Shown here in pieces: positions 1 to 12,390 of a DNA stretch of 64,000 bases (its first letter is position 1; every line of letters begins with the position of its first letter). The notes beneath the pieces were generated by a model. It was not told the origin of the DNA. It made no database searches and saw only the letters and a program-made list of their open reading frames with translations. The position numbers and the translations under genes were made by a program. The stretch covers positions 788,001 to 852,000 of the forward strand of contig JAQFVV010012424.1 of NCBI GenBank assembly GCA_028023455.1, given 5' to 3'. The stretch is from Epiperipatus broadwayi (Eukaryota > Onychophora > Udeonychophora > Euonychophora > Peripatidae).

Positions 1-1893
1 AACATTATGAAGTAAATCATGCCCCATTTTCCAACTCTACCACATAATTCACAATTGTGAGCAGAGAAATTGAAGTCATTGCACTCAACAAGGGCTCTTA
101 TCTTCTTTGGGGCAGGAAGATGACAGAGTCAGCAAAGCTAGTTTTTTGGTAACTTATAAATGTTCCTATGGAGGAGGATTTATTAAAAGAAACTTGAAAG
201 AAGTAGTTAAAGTTTTGGATCCAGATAATACAAAACTGTAAAAATTGATCGCACAAGTTCCTATGTCATGCCATATTAGTGAAATTAGTAAAAATGTTGA
301 AAATAGTTTGATGTGTGATTTGAAAAAATTGTGCAACATTCAGTTTAGATCTTGAAGAGTCTACAAACATTCAGGATGTTCCACAATTAGCTGTTTTTGT
401 CCACTATATATCTGCAGATGTAAATGTGAGTGAAAAAATAAATTTTAGACTACTAGCTCTTACCAAAACAACTCGCAATATCGATGTCAAAAATGTGCTT
501 GATGAGGTAATGAACAGGTTTGAATTGTTGCATGATAAACTTGTAAATGTTGTATCTGACAGGGCCCTTGCAGTGATAGGGAAAACTGTCTTATTGGTCT
601 TTTAAACAACGATCCTAAAATTCCATGTTTCACTGTGAGCATCTCACAGTGAAGTACTTAAAATATGAAAATGTGTAGAAGATTGTTTTGCAGATTGTGA
701 ATTTAATTAGAACAAATGCTAAAACACACTGTCAATTTAAGAACTTTTTAGAAAAATTAAATGACAAAATAGATGAATTGCAAAGATCTCTCCTCAAAGT
801 CAATTATAAGAAAGCTATCAACTTACATTTTGAGCCATTTTGTGGACCTCCTAAATCCTATCATAACATTTTTAAAAGAAAAAGGAAAAAAATACCCAAA
901 ATTAGAAAATGAAGTAACAAATTGTCCATACAGTAATGGTGATCATGTAATGTTTATTTGTTCAATTAGAAACTGAAACTTGGCTTTCTGACTTAATGTT
1001 CCTTATAGACATTATGGAACACTTGCAAACACTTAATTTAACTTTATAAGGAAAGAGAAAAATGGTTAGTAATTTGTGACAAAGTGTATTTAGTTTTGAA
1101 GCCAAACTCCAGCTTTTTGTGCATGATCTTAAGACCAGAATATTTTATCATTTTCCATTAGTAAAAACAAATATAGTTAATATCAAAGAGGAAAAATTAA
1201 GCGATTATAAATAAAAATTGGGAGGATTGCAAGCGAATTTCAAATGTAGGTTTGAAGATTTGAAAAGTTTTACATCTACATTTGCATATTTTGTGAATTC
1301 ATTTATTTATATTATTGGAGCTGGATTTCCAGTTTCTGAAATAATACTCATCAAAAAAGTGATTGGAGTTATTAGAGATGAAAGAGGATTAGGAATTGCA
1401 AATGCATCACAAATCTAGTTCTCAAATTGAATTTTGGAAATTCATACCAGAATCAAAATATCTACACTTAAAAGGAAGCTGCTTGCCATCTAATTTCAAT
1501 TTTTGGTACAACATATTGCTATCTTCTACAATAAAGTTTATAAAGTTGAAATATCATTTATAGAATTGTTGCGAACAGCTTTAACAAATTATACATCAAA
1601 TTTCAAAGATTTAGCCAAAGGTCTTCATTAAATGTTATACTTTTTACTAATGAATTTTTATTATTAAAATGTTGAAGTAATTATTTTATATTTTATTTCT
1701 TTCTCTTAATTATATTTTCTTATAGCAATTAAAACTTGTGTAGAATATGTCATCACATTAATTAAATTAAATAAAATTTGACTATATATTTATTTATTTT
1801 TGTGTACTTGATTAATATGGTGTGGCTCTTTATAATATATATATATAAAAACTGGCATGCGGTTCTCACTGACCTCATGTGTGCCCATCCCTA
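1..1893 (+). pseudogene. hAT-family transposase pseudogene with 3' terminus
   Basis: Plus-strand frames, broken by many stops and frameshifts, resemble the animal hAT transposases related to GTF2IRD2/ZBED/SCAND3-like proteins. Readable blocks are LALTKTTRNIDVKNVLDEVM near 450-510, a stretch with IVNLIRTNAKTHCQF near 695-735, a block ending in YIIGAGFPVSE near 1310-1340, and a C-terminal FKDLAKGLH near 1605-1630. These follow the order of the RNase H-like catalytic core and C-terminal dimerisation region. The left end lies outside the window. Downstream, 1879-1893 reads in reverse as a start close to the common hAT terminus CAGGGGTGGGCA, so the 3' inverted repeat probably ends there. No intact frame remains; the element is dead. 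Confidence 0.75.
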
Positions 1894-2033
1894 GTATAGA
1901 ATTTACTCTACCATACTGATACTTCATTGAAAAAGAATACATTAATTATCTTCTTTGAATCTTTGCAGCCATATTGCCCAATAATTACACAGTGAATTAA
2001 AAAATTTAGTTTATGAACTAACATATTCAAATA

Positions 2034-2430
2034 TTGGACATACATCATCATCATTTTCAACCACTATCAATCCACTGCAGAATAAAGATCTCTCCAAGTT
2101 CAATCCACCATCCCCAATCTCTAGCCTTTCTTCTCTACGTCACCCCAGAACACTTCCTAATTTCATCCATCCATCTCATATGTAGTCTCTTTCTAGGTCT
2201 TTTAACATCTCTTGCAATCCATTTAAGAATTCAACCATCCATCTATTATCATCATTTCTAAGAATATGTCCAGCCCAACTCCATTTCAGTCTTAATTTTT
2301 TCAATGATGACAGTGATATCTGTTTTCCTCTATCCCATGTAGTCTGTTTTCGATCTCTTGTTATTGCTCCTAAATGCTTCTCTCCATACTTCGTTGACTG
2401 ATCTGAAATCTATGTATTGTGCTTCTGTTA
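2034..2430 (-). mobile_element. RTE-type LINE 3' end fragment
   Basis: Read on the minus strand this is the terminal part of an RTE-like non-LTR retrotransposon ORF. It has the RWMDEI-like block (2131-2190 region) and an LQWIDSG-like ending just before a TGATGATG-type 3' tail near 2034-2055. The same region occurs at 38.5 kb, 25.0 kb and, complete, at 57.4-57.7 kb, which sets the orientation. The reading frame is broken, and the 5' side is truncated, as usual for LINE copies. Confidence 0.7.
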
Positions 2431-5400
2431 AGTGTTCAAATATTTATATTATATATATATGCATAGACACAGTGAAATGTTTGTGTATACTGTGATCAAC
2501 ATAAATTAGGTCACAAAGCAGATAGATAAATGCAAGTTAATTTAAATTGAGAAATAATGCAAAATTACGAAATTAACACAGCTTTAAATATATTAATATT
2601 TTTTATAGTCAAAAAATAAATGGTTAATTAAATTGAGACGTATATATGCCCAAAAATACAAATAGTCCTTTTTATTTCAATAGTATGTATGAATGATGAA
2701 AATTTATTATAATGTATTTTTCCAAGGTAGTTTAAATTGAAAAATTGATCCTTCTGAAAGAAATCATAAAGTGGGGCTAAATTTTGTCAGTCTAAGTTTT
2801 AAAAATGAAATATATAGAGTTAAAAGTTTTGGGCTTTTATTGCATTAATCATATTCAAAGGTAATTAAAAATTATTTTTTCAATAAAACTATTAACAGAC
2901 TAAAAAATTTTAGTACATTTTGAAGAAATTAGACTAAGTTGCTGGTTGAATTAATACCTGACTTAAGGGAAACATTTTGCAAAAGAATTTTAGCAAAATG
3001 TTATAAAATTATAAAGGAATTGGGGGAGGGGGTAAATACTGCACCAGTGCCGAGAATCAAGGCAGACGAAAATGCAGTAGTTTATTTAAAAAGTTAAACC
3101 TCAAAATACTCTGATAAAGTCAGAAAATAAATATAATTCCTGTATCATCTATTAGCTATCTGATGCAGTCAACCCAAATGTATTATCTAGTCATCAGTAT
3201 GGACAGTACTTTTAAGTATATAAACATTGAAGTAATGACCAATCAAACTCGAGGCTCAAGCGTGGCCTACATGTCTGGTTAAGGCATGGTAAAAATGCAT
3301 CTGCCTTTTTGTCATCCGTCAATGGAGCACCCAGAAAGACAGGAAATTGCCTAATCCAGCCTTGCTGCCTGATCATAAAAAAGTATATTGATCTAACTTG
3401 GAAATTATCTCTAGCTGCCAGAATATTGCCTATCTCATTGGTAACCACAAGCTGTTATATAAACTCATTATTATTCAAGTAAAGTAGCATAAATTATCTA
3501 CTGACTGCACTTTAAACTATAAGTCAAATATATTCATATATCTGTTAAACCTGGAAAAAAACTGCCACATCTCAGAATGGAGGAACATTTAAGTTAATAT
3601 TCATCTATAAAAAATTACCTGACAACTCTGAATTAACTATATGTGCATATAATAAGTAATATTGGTTCAACATCTTTTTTATTCAGTCATGTAAAGGCCT
3701 TAAGCAATAATTTTTTGCCTTATTTATCCCTGTAAATACTTATTTTATTTTTTGTAATATATTGTGCCATTACAAAATGACACTGTCCACAATTTTCCAA
3801 AGATTACTAAAATTATGATGACCAGTACAAGGGCACCACTAGACTCATATCCTAGCACTATATCAAGAAGAAACTTCAATAAGCATAGTGATAATTTATT
3901 TACATACAACAGTCACCTAATAAATTTTAAAATGTAATCTTATGTGGACTTTAATAATTAAACTATATGTTTTTACCAATCGACATAAAAGATGTTAATG
4001 ATAAGACTAAATTAAAACAGAGGCACTTAAGAATATCTTTAAATATTAATTATATTAATTTTTCTTACTAATTACATTCCCATTTCTCCCTTCTATAGCA
4101 TCCTAAACTGACTCAATACATTAAAAGACAAAATACAAGTGTAAATTTTAACTCAATCTTTATCTTTTTAAATATGGTTCAAAAATTTAACATATATTCT
4201 TTTCCCAAGGGAAAGTGTGCAGTCACAAATCCTACCAATGATAGTGGTCCAAATTGATTATAGAAATGCTGTCCAAATAGGTGTGAAACTCTACGGCAGC
4301 TTACTATAAGAGTGTGCAATATTAAGCAGCACTCAAATCCTCTCTCTTCTGTTAAATAATGAATTCAAACTTTAAGGGAAGATCCAAGTATCCATTGTTT
4401 GCTTGCAACCATCAAACATCCCTATTTTAAAGACCAGAGTCCAATATAAGGTTCCTGTGTTTACTTATTGACAAAATTATTAACTGAACTCCCCCCCTCC
4501 CGCATCTTACATGATCGAGCAGTTTACATTTTGGGAAATCTAATCTTCTTACATTTGAATATAACTTAACACCATATTCCCTTAATCCCTATTAACAGTC
4601 CCACATTCCATTATTGAAACTTTTCTATAAACTACAAGCTCAGTAAATGAAGTCTATAATTACATTACATTAATTGGCATAAAATTTCACTAAGTAACAG
4701 TTCATATTTACCCTGGACAAACAGTTGTTTAACTTTCACCAAGAGGGTATTGTCCAAGTTAGATTTTGGTCCAGAACTACTGTTGTGAATCTCCGTTTTG
4801 TCTATTGGTTTTCAAACATGTTCATAATTAGCTAGTGGCTTCATCATTTACTTAGTTGGGAATCATTCCTGCAGCTCCAAGTGTGACTTAGAGACATTTT
4901 TCCCTGGGAGAGAAGTCCTTGATGCTGACTATCCAGCGAACATTCTCTTGGCAATGGATTATAGCACTTTTTAGAGAAAAAGTCTTGACTTCCCAAACAA
5001 AAGAAAACTCCACAATTTATGTTTTGCAGCCAACAGGATTCACACTTGGATTTATTTTTAGCTACATTTCAGCACTTCTAATTTTGTCCTTTTTTTTTTT
5101 TTAATTAATGAAAAAAGTTGTGGTTCAATTAGCATAATAGATTATAAAATACTTTTAATATCTCACGTTTCAACAATAATTAATTGCTAAAATCAATACT
5201 TTTTTCTTCCCCTAACACATATCTTTCTAAGAATTACAATTAAAAAAAAACTTTTAAGAAAGACTTATCCCAAGATTTGATTTTAATTCAAGATTTAATT
5301 AATTTGTAAATCAAAAAAAAAAAAATCCATCAAAGAAGTCCTGATTTCTTCGAGATAAAGAAAAGTTTAAAACTGATTTAAAAGATTAAAGATAATCCGT

Positions 5401-6424
5401 TATATATTTTTAACAAAACTCTACCTTTAATCTAATGACAACATATATATATATATTTACAGATGAGGTGGCAGACCTCAATACAAATTTTGCAAATGGC
5501 ATCCTCCACAATTGTTAAAATGTATGTAAAAGAGGGAGAACCTATATTTTATTAATTATTAATAGTATTTATAGGGATCTGAAAAGCTAAAGCAAAATCA
5601 CCAATCACAAGCATAATCTCATGCTTAAAAGAGAATAATACAATATTTTATTATATTCATAAAGTACGTGGTCATGTCCTATTTTAATTTGTTTAGTAAT
5701 TTTGAATGTTATGGAGAGATAAAATATTTGTTATTGTTATATATTGTTTTAATAAAGTAGTTAATGAGTTTAAATACAGACTATTACTATTTAATTCTCA
5801 ATTTCACATTCTACAGTGTTTTGTTAAATATATTATTAAATTAGCTGTTAGTCTGGATCATATTTAAGATGTTTGCTTTTGTAATTTAATAATCACTACT
5901 AAACTATAACATTTTAAAAAAAAATTTTGAGATTCAAATGTAGATTTGATGAGCAGCTCTCTAAACTGTAGAAATGGTGCTCAATATCGTCATAGATCAA
6001 AAAAATAAAAGCTATTCTTAGCAGATTGTATTCTTCCTCAGTATTGGTTGTAATTCTTTGCAAAATGATTAGGAAAAGTAACCAGTACTTAACAAAAACT
6101 TAACTACAAGTTATTTAAGTTTGAGAAGTATTTGGTTTGATCATCATCAGGAGTGAGATTTATGCTGATAATATATATCATTAATGTGGCCAGCATCAGT
6201 TTGGGCATCAACACATGTGGATATAGATATTATTAGATTATTGCATTTAATGGCTATATACCTCTAAAAAATCAAAAATGATGTGCCAGCATAAGATCAT
6301 ATGCAAAAGTGATATTTAAATTGGTTTATATTCACATTGCTTGAATTTCCTCATTCATTTCCAAATCCCCAAGTCCCCTCTTCCCTTCTCTAAATGTGAA
6401 AATGAAAAAAAAAATATAAACATT
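2431..6424. other. A+T-rich stretch without recognised genes
   Basis: No exon-like ORF with plausible splice sites and no domain could be recognised on either strand. It holds short A, T and TA runs, for example around 5088-5102, 5321-5333 and 5443-5456. The minus-strand ORF at 3212-3448 resembles no family I know and lies in slightly more G+C-rich DNA; it may be an unrecognised repeat. Confidence 0.5.
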
Positions 6425-6530
6425 TATTTGACTGACTACAAGGATTTGAACACAGACTTTCAAGTTCCCTTCAGCTATCCACTCTATCTCATACAACTGA
6501 TACATATGACCACACAAAATGAAAAAGATA
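6425..6530 (-). repeat. tRNA-like SINE remnant
   Basis: On the minus strand the segment has a B-box-like TGTGTTCAAATCC (RNA polymerase III internal promoter, T-arm) and, about 45 bases upstream, an A-box-like stretch around TATGAGATAGAGTGG. The arrangement fits a decayed tRNA-derived SINE head. No target duplication or cloverleaf was established. Confidence 0.35.
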
Positions 6531-7147
6531 AATGATCTCCAATATTCATATTTCATGCTGAACCAGCACCTATCACTTGGTCCAGATCATCATCTCCTAC
6601 ATGTATATATAATCAGTGCTCGGTTTATATTAAGATAGAAAATCTTCAAACTTTAATGGACAGTCTTCAATCTATTCCATCTTTCAACTCTTCAGCCATC
6701 CATACTATTTAAAATCTGATGATGGAATGTCCAAATCCCTTATTAATGCCAATATTATTGTCATGCCCAAATTAATTCACTTTTGACTATACAAAAGATG
6801 AAATCTCATTTTCACTTAAATTATTTTGGTTACATAATTTTTTTTTTAAATGATAATTTTTTGTACAATCTAAATGAAATTACTTTTATATTTTCTTCTT
6901 TTAATTGTAAAGTAACAAATAAAATAAAATGTATAAACATTATTTTAAATAAATGTTATTTTAAAATGTTTCGAAAGTAAGAAATTTGAAAATTAAAGGT
7001 AAAAGTTTTTGGAGCTAGAACTTTTTATGAATTCCAGAGCAATAAAACTATTAGCATTTTTTATTTTAATTTTTAATAAGACCTATCATATATTTTATTG
7101 AATTAATTCATGTAAAAGCCTGACCTAAAAATGTTTAAAATAGAGGA
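6531..7147. other. A+T-rich, nothing recognised
   Basis: Low-complexity A+T-rich sequence with only short chance ORFs. No repeat ends or motifs were recognised. Confidence 0.4.
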
Positions 7148-7268
7148 TTTTATTGTTGTTGTTTTTTTCATGTGTCAAAGTATCGCCGGGAAGCGAACCC
7201 GAGACAACTGCTTGTAAGGCTGCTGTGGTGACCACTCAGCCACCAATGCTTGACTGGGTTTTATTGTT
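7148..7268 (-). repeat. compact tRNA-Val-like SINE, copy 1, with TSD
   Basis: On the minus strand 7179-7250 reads as a tRNA-like unit. It has an A-box region (GGCTGAGTGGTCA), an anticodon arm with loop CTTACAA (anticodon position UAC, Val-type) and a T-arm TCGGG-TTCGCTT-CCCGG. After the tRNA part come the shared TGACACATGA-like trailer and an A-rich tail. TTTTATTGTT at 7148-7157 and 7259-7268 is a direct target duplication, so this is a retroposed copy and not a tRNA gene. Sister copies are at 16258-16380 and 26411-26549. Confidence 0.75.
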
Positions 7269-8850
7269 CAGTCAGAAAATTAAATAAAGCAACAGAATAT
7301 GTCTCAGGTATATCTAGCCCATTCAATATTTTATTAAATAAAAAATGTTCTGATTTAAAGTGAAGAACCAAATTTGTAAAACTTAATTTGCTTAAAAGAA
7401 ATCCCAATGGCTTAGGATTTCCTTTAAAAAATGAAAAACCTGATTCTAATGCAATATATCTTTAGCTCAACTGATCAAGATTTAAGGTTTAAGCTATTAA
7501 TGTATCTGCAATCTAAAATTTTTCAGTCTCTAAAAATAAAATATATTTATCAATAATACTTGATTCCCAGCTAACAGTAATGAATATTTCTCACAAAATG
7601 TTTTTGGAAACAAAAAAACTATTTAAGAATTAAAATTAAAAGATATCACACATCTGATATCAAATATTGTCTACCAACTATAAAATTATTTTCTGTGTTC
7701 AGGGATGATTGTTTATATTACTGTTTTAAAAATTACCAAAAGTGATACAAATCTAAAAGTTACAAATATATCCATGGTATATATAAATAAAACACACATG
7801 TTTCATAGGGGAGGAAAATTGTAAATAATCATTGTTTTGTTTATATTTATTAACTTTCTTACAAAAAAGAAAAAAACTCATTTGAATATTTAATTTTTAT
7901 TAATATTATAATCACTTGGAATTTTGTCTTACATTGTTTTAACATTTTGATGATGTTAAAATTATTTCCTTCATAATGCTTGTTATTCAAGAATAAAAAC
8001 ATATTTCAAAGAAGCGTAAATAATTTAAATACCATTTGAAATAAAAGTTAACTTATTTCAGTAATTTATAAATGGCTTTGATAATGAAAAGTATTATTAA
8101 AAATTTTGAAATAAGTTATTTGACCCAAATAAGATATAAAAAGCTTTTTATTTTGTCTTCAATTTTCAGAACTTTCCTTCTTTCTTTGCTTAAAGGATAG
8201 TTGTTTTAAAAATAAGGAACAACATTAATGGCAATGTGCATAACTGAAATTAATAATCATACAAACAAATAAATGAATAACTAAAATCAATAATACACTA
8301 GTGCAAAATTAAACCATCTAATCAAAAGTTATTTCTGGAAAGGCAATTTTGAAAAAGAATTCTGAAGAAGACTGTTGGAAAATCGAAACTGTCAGCTATT
8401 TGAAAGCTTGAATATAATATTATACTTGCATTGTGTTAAGTGTGTAGAAGAGTCTATTGGTATAATATGTTTATATTAAGTTTAACTTCTAAAAATAAGG
8501 ATTGCATTATGAGATGAAAAATAATTTACATATTTGGGAAGCTGAAAAATGAGAAAAACCTCAGTCAACTAATAATAACAGAATATGCAAATAAACAGTT
8601 ATTAAAAGTAAACAATTACATAGTTTATTTATGAATGTTAAAATCTCAATCAAAAAGAAGACATGAAACAATGAATATATATTGGATATACATATAGAAT
8701 CTCATAAATATTGGGTGAATATTTTGTTTTCATTTTACAAAGCAGCACAATATATTACTCTAAATTTGTTTTATTTATTATTCAGAAAGTCACATGACAT
8801 TTTACTATTAACATGGAAGACAGAGCACAATTCTTCTAATCAAAAAACCA
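7269..8850. other. A+T-rich, nothing recognised
   Basis: No gene, domain or clear repeat was recognised. A segment near 8360-8395 (CTGAAGAAGACTG followed by TCGAAACTG) recalls the GAAGAAG...GAAAC motif often found in repeats, but it is too short to assign. Confidence 0.4.
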
Positions 8851-8851
8851 C

Positions 8852-8915
8852 ACTTTCGAATCAACTGGGAAACCTTATGCTTAGCACCACAACAATCTTA
8901 CCACTGAGCTAATTA
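8852..8915 (-). repeat. tRNA-derived SINE head or tRNA pseudogene
   Basis: The minus strand carries a textbook A-box, TTAGCTCAGTGGTAAG, and about 35 bases further a B-box-like GTTGATTCG. The acceptor stem does not close and the anticodon arm is degraded. It is therefore a SINE or tRNA pseudogene, not a functional tRNA. Confidence 0.5.
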
Positions 8916-9543
8916 CTCAATAATAAGAGTGATTTTAATGTTAATATAAGCATGCAAATGTTTATTGACATATATCAATATATACATTTATTTCCATTAT
9001 TAATTAACAAATCACTTATTCAATTCAACCTACTGTACACATCTAAAAACAATAGAAGATAATATATTAATCATAAATGTACAATGAATCAGCATAGATT
9101 ATATGATAAATCAATGTAGTATCTAAATACATCCTTCTTAAGCAATCACTGCACATTGACTTCTGTAAATTGTGATTCAAAAATATAGATACAAAATATT
9201 CCAAAAGATTAAATAATGTTCAAAAAGTAATAATACTCTACAGTGATAATAGAACCAAATTCATTAATATATATAATTATTGACTTAATGTTAATAAAGT
9301 CTTAGGGTCTTTGAATTTTAAGCTATTATCTCAACGAAAAAAGTAGTTAAAAATAGCCAATAGATGCATAACAGCATTCCAGACTTGTGTCCCAAGACGT
9401 CATCGGAAATGGTAAAAGTCAGAAAATGGGAAATAAATTGCTATCCATTTGGAAAATACTGATTACTCAAGCTTACAATAGATGGCACTAGAGTATTAGA
9501 GAAGACTGTTCTTGTTTCTAAACTACAAAATACTATTATATTA
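8916..9543. other. A+T-rich, nothing recognised
   Basis: No coding or repeat signal was recognised between the tRNA-like remnant and the target duplication of the inverted-LTR element. Confidence 0.4.
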
Positions 9544-9548
9544 AGACC

Positions 9549-10014
9549 TGCTGTGTGCTGCACGAATTAAATTACATGCACATAAGTTTTCTATAGAATC
9601 GCTCAGATCGAGCATGTTTTAAACCAGATTGAGCATGGAGCACTATGAAACAGTAAGCATAGATATAGATATAAATGACCAATAGGAGTGAAGGTCCACT
9701 GAATCTTAATGCTCACAGTCTGGAAGAGGAATGATCTATATAAAGTATTTGGTACTGAAGATTGAACTCAGCTAAAGAAGAACCTGGACTGACTTTCTTA
9801 CCCAGTGAATCCCCGCTGAAGGTGCAAAGGAGGGATCTAGGCAAAATTAAAGGTCAACTCTGTCTATATTATTGTTTGCTAGTTAGCCTCGGGGCATAGA
9901 TAAATGTATGGTAAAAATACTTGTGTAAATTTTGTATTATATTTTATTATAATAATTAATTGTAAATAATTATTCACTGTCGCCTTTTCTAATTTGTCAT
10001 TAAATAGTTTAACA
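9549..10014 (+). repeat. left LTR of the inverted-LTR Gypsy element
   Basis: A 466-bp segment beginning TG and ending TTTAACA. It has a TATA-like TATATAAAG at about 9737-9745, as expected for an LTR promoter. It matches 11585-12057 in reverse complement with scattered differences along its length. The next bases (TGACTGTCATCC) do not look like a standard primer-binding site for a CCA-ended tRNA. Confidence 0.75.
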
Positions 10015-10239
10015 TGACTGTCATCCTGAGAGTTCATTTTATGCTAGTTCATATTCGTAATAACAAAATAAATGATTGTAACAAATTAGATCCTGAACAT
10101 AGCATACAATTGGTGCAGTTGACAGTTGAGGGGAGGACAAAGTGGGTTAAACTTAGAAAGAACAATAAAAGTTGTTACTGGTTAGTTACCAAGGAAGATG
10201 GCTACAAAACAGCTAGATATTTGTGAATTCAATGTTAAT

Positions 10240-10880
10240 AGTCCTTCCGAGTAGCCCCGATATACAAAACGTATTGAATATTATTTCATTGTCAACAAAA
10301 TCAAAGATGATGTAATGAAAGTGGCCACACTATTACTTTTCGGAGGACCAGGTGTAATTGAAGTTGCAAACCAGTTATGCATATCCAAAGAACTGGAAGG
10401 ACTACTGTACTCTGATCAAATTAGGTGGCTAAACAATCATTTTAGCCCGGAGCCATCAAAGTACATTGCTTGCCTACACTTGCCCAACAAACACTAAATA
10501 AAAAGGGAAAACTGTAGAGATTTTGATACTGCCTTAAGGGATTTGGCACGAAAGTGTGCTTATAAAGATTACCTAGAGGAAGCATTATTAGAACAGTTTT
10601 TATGGGAGATGAGAAATGACAAATTACGTCAACAACTATTGGCCATCCCAGATCTAACATATTCCGAGGTCATCAAAAGAGGGATGACCTATGAACTAGT
10701 TCTAAGCAGCTCCAAAGATTTCCAAAAAGCTAATCTGGAGGCTACAAAACAAACTTCAATATATAAAACAAGCAAAACAGAAGAGCTACCAAACTCGAAA
10801 ATTGAATGTTATTGCTGCGGCAAAATTGGCCACATTGCATGTGAATGCAGCTGGAAAAATGCAATAAATGCGGGAGAGTG
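10240..10880 (+). pseudogene. Gypsy gag pseudogene with zinc knuckles
   Basis: Broken plus-strand frames match the Gag of K02A2.6-like Ty3/Gypsy elements. There is a capsid-like block (KVATLLLFGGPGVIEV then LNNHFSPEPSKYIA) at 10315-10500 and a second block DYLEEALLEQFLWEMRNDKL at about 10570-10628. A CCHC knuckle, CYCCGKIGHIACEC, lies at about 10807-10848, followed by a partial second one, CNKCGRVGYLSKVC, in another frame. Such proteins bind RNA and form the retrotransposon particle. Stops and frameshifts inactivate it. Confidence 0.7.
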
Positions 10881-11099
10881 GGATACCTGTCTAAAGTTTG
10901 CCATACTAAAAGTAAAACTTGTGCTAATGACAAATCTCCAGTAAACAGATATGTCAAATCGGAATATTATACCGAAATAAATAGTGCAGAGACCAAAAGC
11001 AGTCAACAAATAATGTTGGCAGTAGAGATATGTAATAAAGCTAAGCGAAGCCGGTGTGTCCAAGATACTGCAAAGGGATTGGTCTGAGATAATTCAAAA

Positions 11100-11585
11100 T
11101 GTCAAAAAACAGCCAAAAGTAGCTAAAACAGAGCTCAAGGCAAACAATGCAAATGTGAATCCGATTCAAATAGTTGGAGTAGTAGAAGTTATGGTAGCCA
11201 TAAACAATCGCCAGAAAAAACTAAATCTATATACTGTCAAGGCAATATAGAACCCCTATTAGGTAGGGAATGGTTTACCCCATTAGGCATTAAAATCTGT
11301 ATGGTAAACAAAATTAACATCGAAAGAGAAATAAAGCTGAAATTCCCTAAACTGTTTGCCAAAGAGCAGAGACGAATCAATACTACAGCTGTGGAAATTG
11401 AGCTTCGCAAAGGTGTAAAAGCAGTTCACTGCAAGCCTAGAAAAATACCTTTTGCAATCATGAGTTGAAGAAGCTTTAGAGGATATGGTAAAGAAAGGTG
11501 TATTGACTCCAGTTAAAGATTCAGAATGGGCTACTCCTATAGTTGTCGTAATAAAACAAAATGGAACTCTCAGGATGACAGTCGG
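11100..11585 (+). pseudogene. Gypsy pol fragment (protease end, RT start)
   Basis: Three short frames carry conserved Ty3/Gypsy pol features in order. PLLGREWFTPLGIKI is the protease C-terminal LLGRDWL-like motif (11250-11300), FPKLFAKEQRRINTT follows (11341-11385), then GVLTPVKDSEWATPIVVV (about 11497-11553) is the start of the reverse transcriptase fingers. RT stops after GTLRMTV, at the junction with the inverted LTR, so the YxDD active site, RNase H and integrase are missing. At least two frameshifts and one in-frame stop are visible. Confidence 0.75.
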
Positions 11586-12057
11586 GTTAAACTATTTAAT
11601 GACAAATTAGAAAAGGTTACAGTGAATAATTATTTATAATTAATTATTATAATAGAATACAGTATAATACAAAATTTACACAAGTATTTTTACCGTACAT
11701 TTATCTATGCCCTGAGGCTTACTAACAAACAAGAATATAGACCAAGATGGCCTTTAATTTTGCCTAGATCCCTCCTTTGTACCTTCAGGGGACATTCACA
11801 GGGTAAGAAAGCCAGTCCAGCTCCTTCTTCTTTAGCTGAGTTCAATCTTCAGTACCAAATACTTTATATAGGTAGTTCCCTTTCCAGACTGTGAGCATTA
11901 GGATCCAGTGGACATTCACCCCTATTGGTCATTTATATCTATACCTATGCTTATTGGTGTGTAGTGCTGCATGCTCAATCCGGTTTAAATCATGCTCGAT
12001 CTGAACGAGTCTATAGAAAACTATGTGCACGTAATTTAATTCGCACAGCACACAGCA
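11585..12057 (-). repeat. right LTR in inverted orientation
   Basis: It is the reverse complement of the left LTR, including its TATA-like block and the TG terminus. The join to pol is at about 11583-11587. There is roughly one difference per ten bases by eye, so the two arms have diverged for some time or were copied from related but different elements. Confidence 0.75.
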
Positions 12058-12261
12058 AGACCAAAGACACAAATCATTTAAATACTACACCATAGTTAAT
12101 CAACTTCTACATGCATCTGCAATTTAATTTTTATTACTTTAAAAACATAAACTATTCTGTTGATTGGCAACAAGTAAAAATAATTGGCTTCTGTTATCAA
12201 TTCTACTGTTCTTTAATGTTTAAATTTAATTTCATAAGGGGCCATTACATTATAATACCCT

Positions 12262-12390
12262 TCATGATTTAGTGCAATAATAGAATGGGGATGCTGGAGC
12301 TCAAGGTCCATTGACCATGACTACTCCACCACTTTGGATATTGAACCTCTTATGAACATTCAAATAATAAATCATTTGATTATTTTATTT
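12262..12390 (+). repeat. SINE copy (39-kb family)
   Basis: It shares GATTTAGTGCAATAATAGAA, AAGGTCCAT and an AATAAATCATTTGATTATTT-like tail with the TSD-bounded SINE at 39198-39346, and a similar head with 51030-51160. The head resembles a tRNA A-box region. A weak TTATAAT repeat flanks it; this copy is older than the 39-kb one. Confidence 0.5.

Larger units (their letters stand above)
9544..12062 (+). mobile_element. Ty3/Gypsy remnant with inverted LTRs
   Basis: The whole unit is bounded by AGACC at 9544-9548 and AGACC at 12058-12062, a 5-bp duplication typical of Ty3/Gypsy integrase. The body starts TGCTGTGTGCTG at 9549 and ends CAGCACACAGCA at 12057. The terminal roughly 470-bp segments are inverted relative to each other, whereas normal LTRs are direct. 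Between them lie gag with zinc knuckles and the start of pol (end of protease, start of reverse transcriptase), all plus strand. The rest of RT, RNase H and integrase are absent. The element could not move by itself. The duplication shows that the inverted structure was already present when it integrated. Confidence 0.8.

Noticed and set aside
3212-3448. Minus-strand 78-codon ORF
   Set aside because: No recognisable family, no splice context; possibly part of an unknown repeat, not called as a gene.
7179-7250. tRNA-Val gene
   Set aside because: The target duplication and shared trailer with two other copies show a retroposed SINE.
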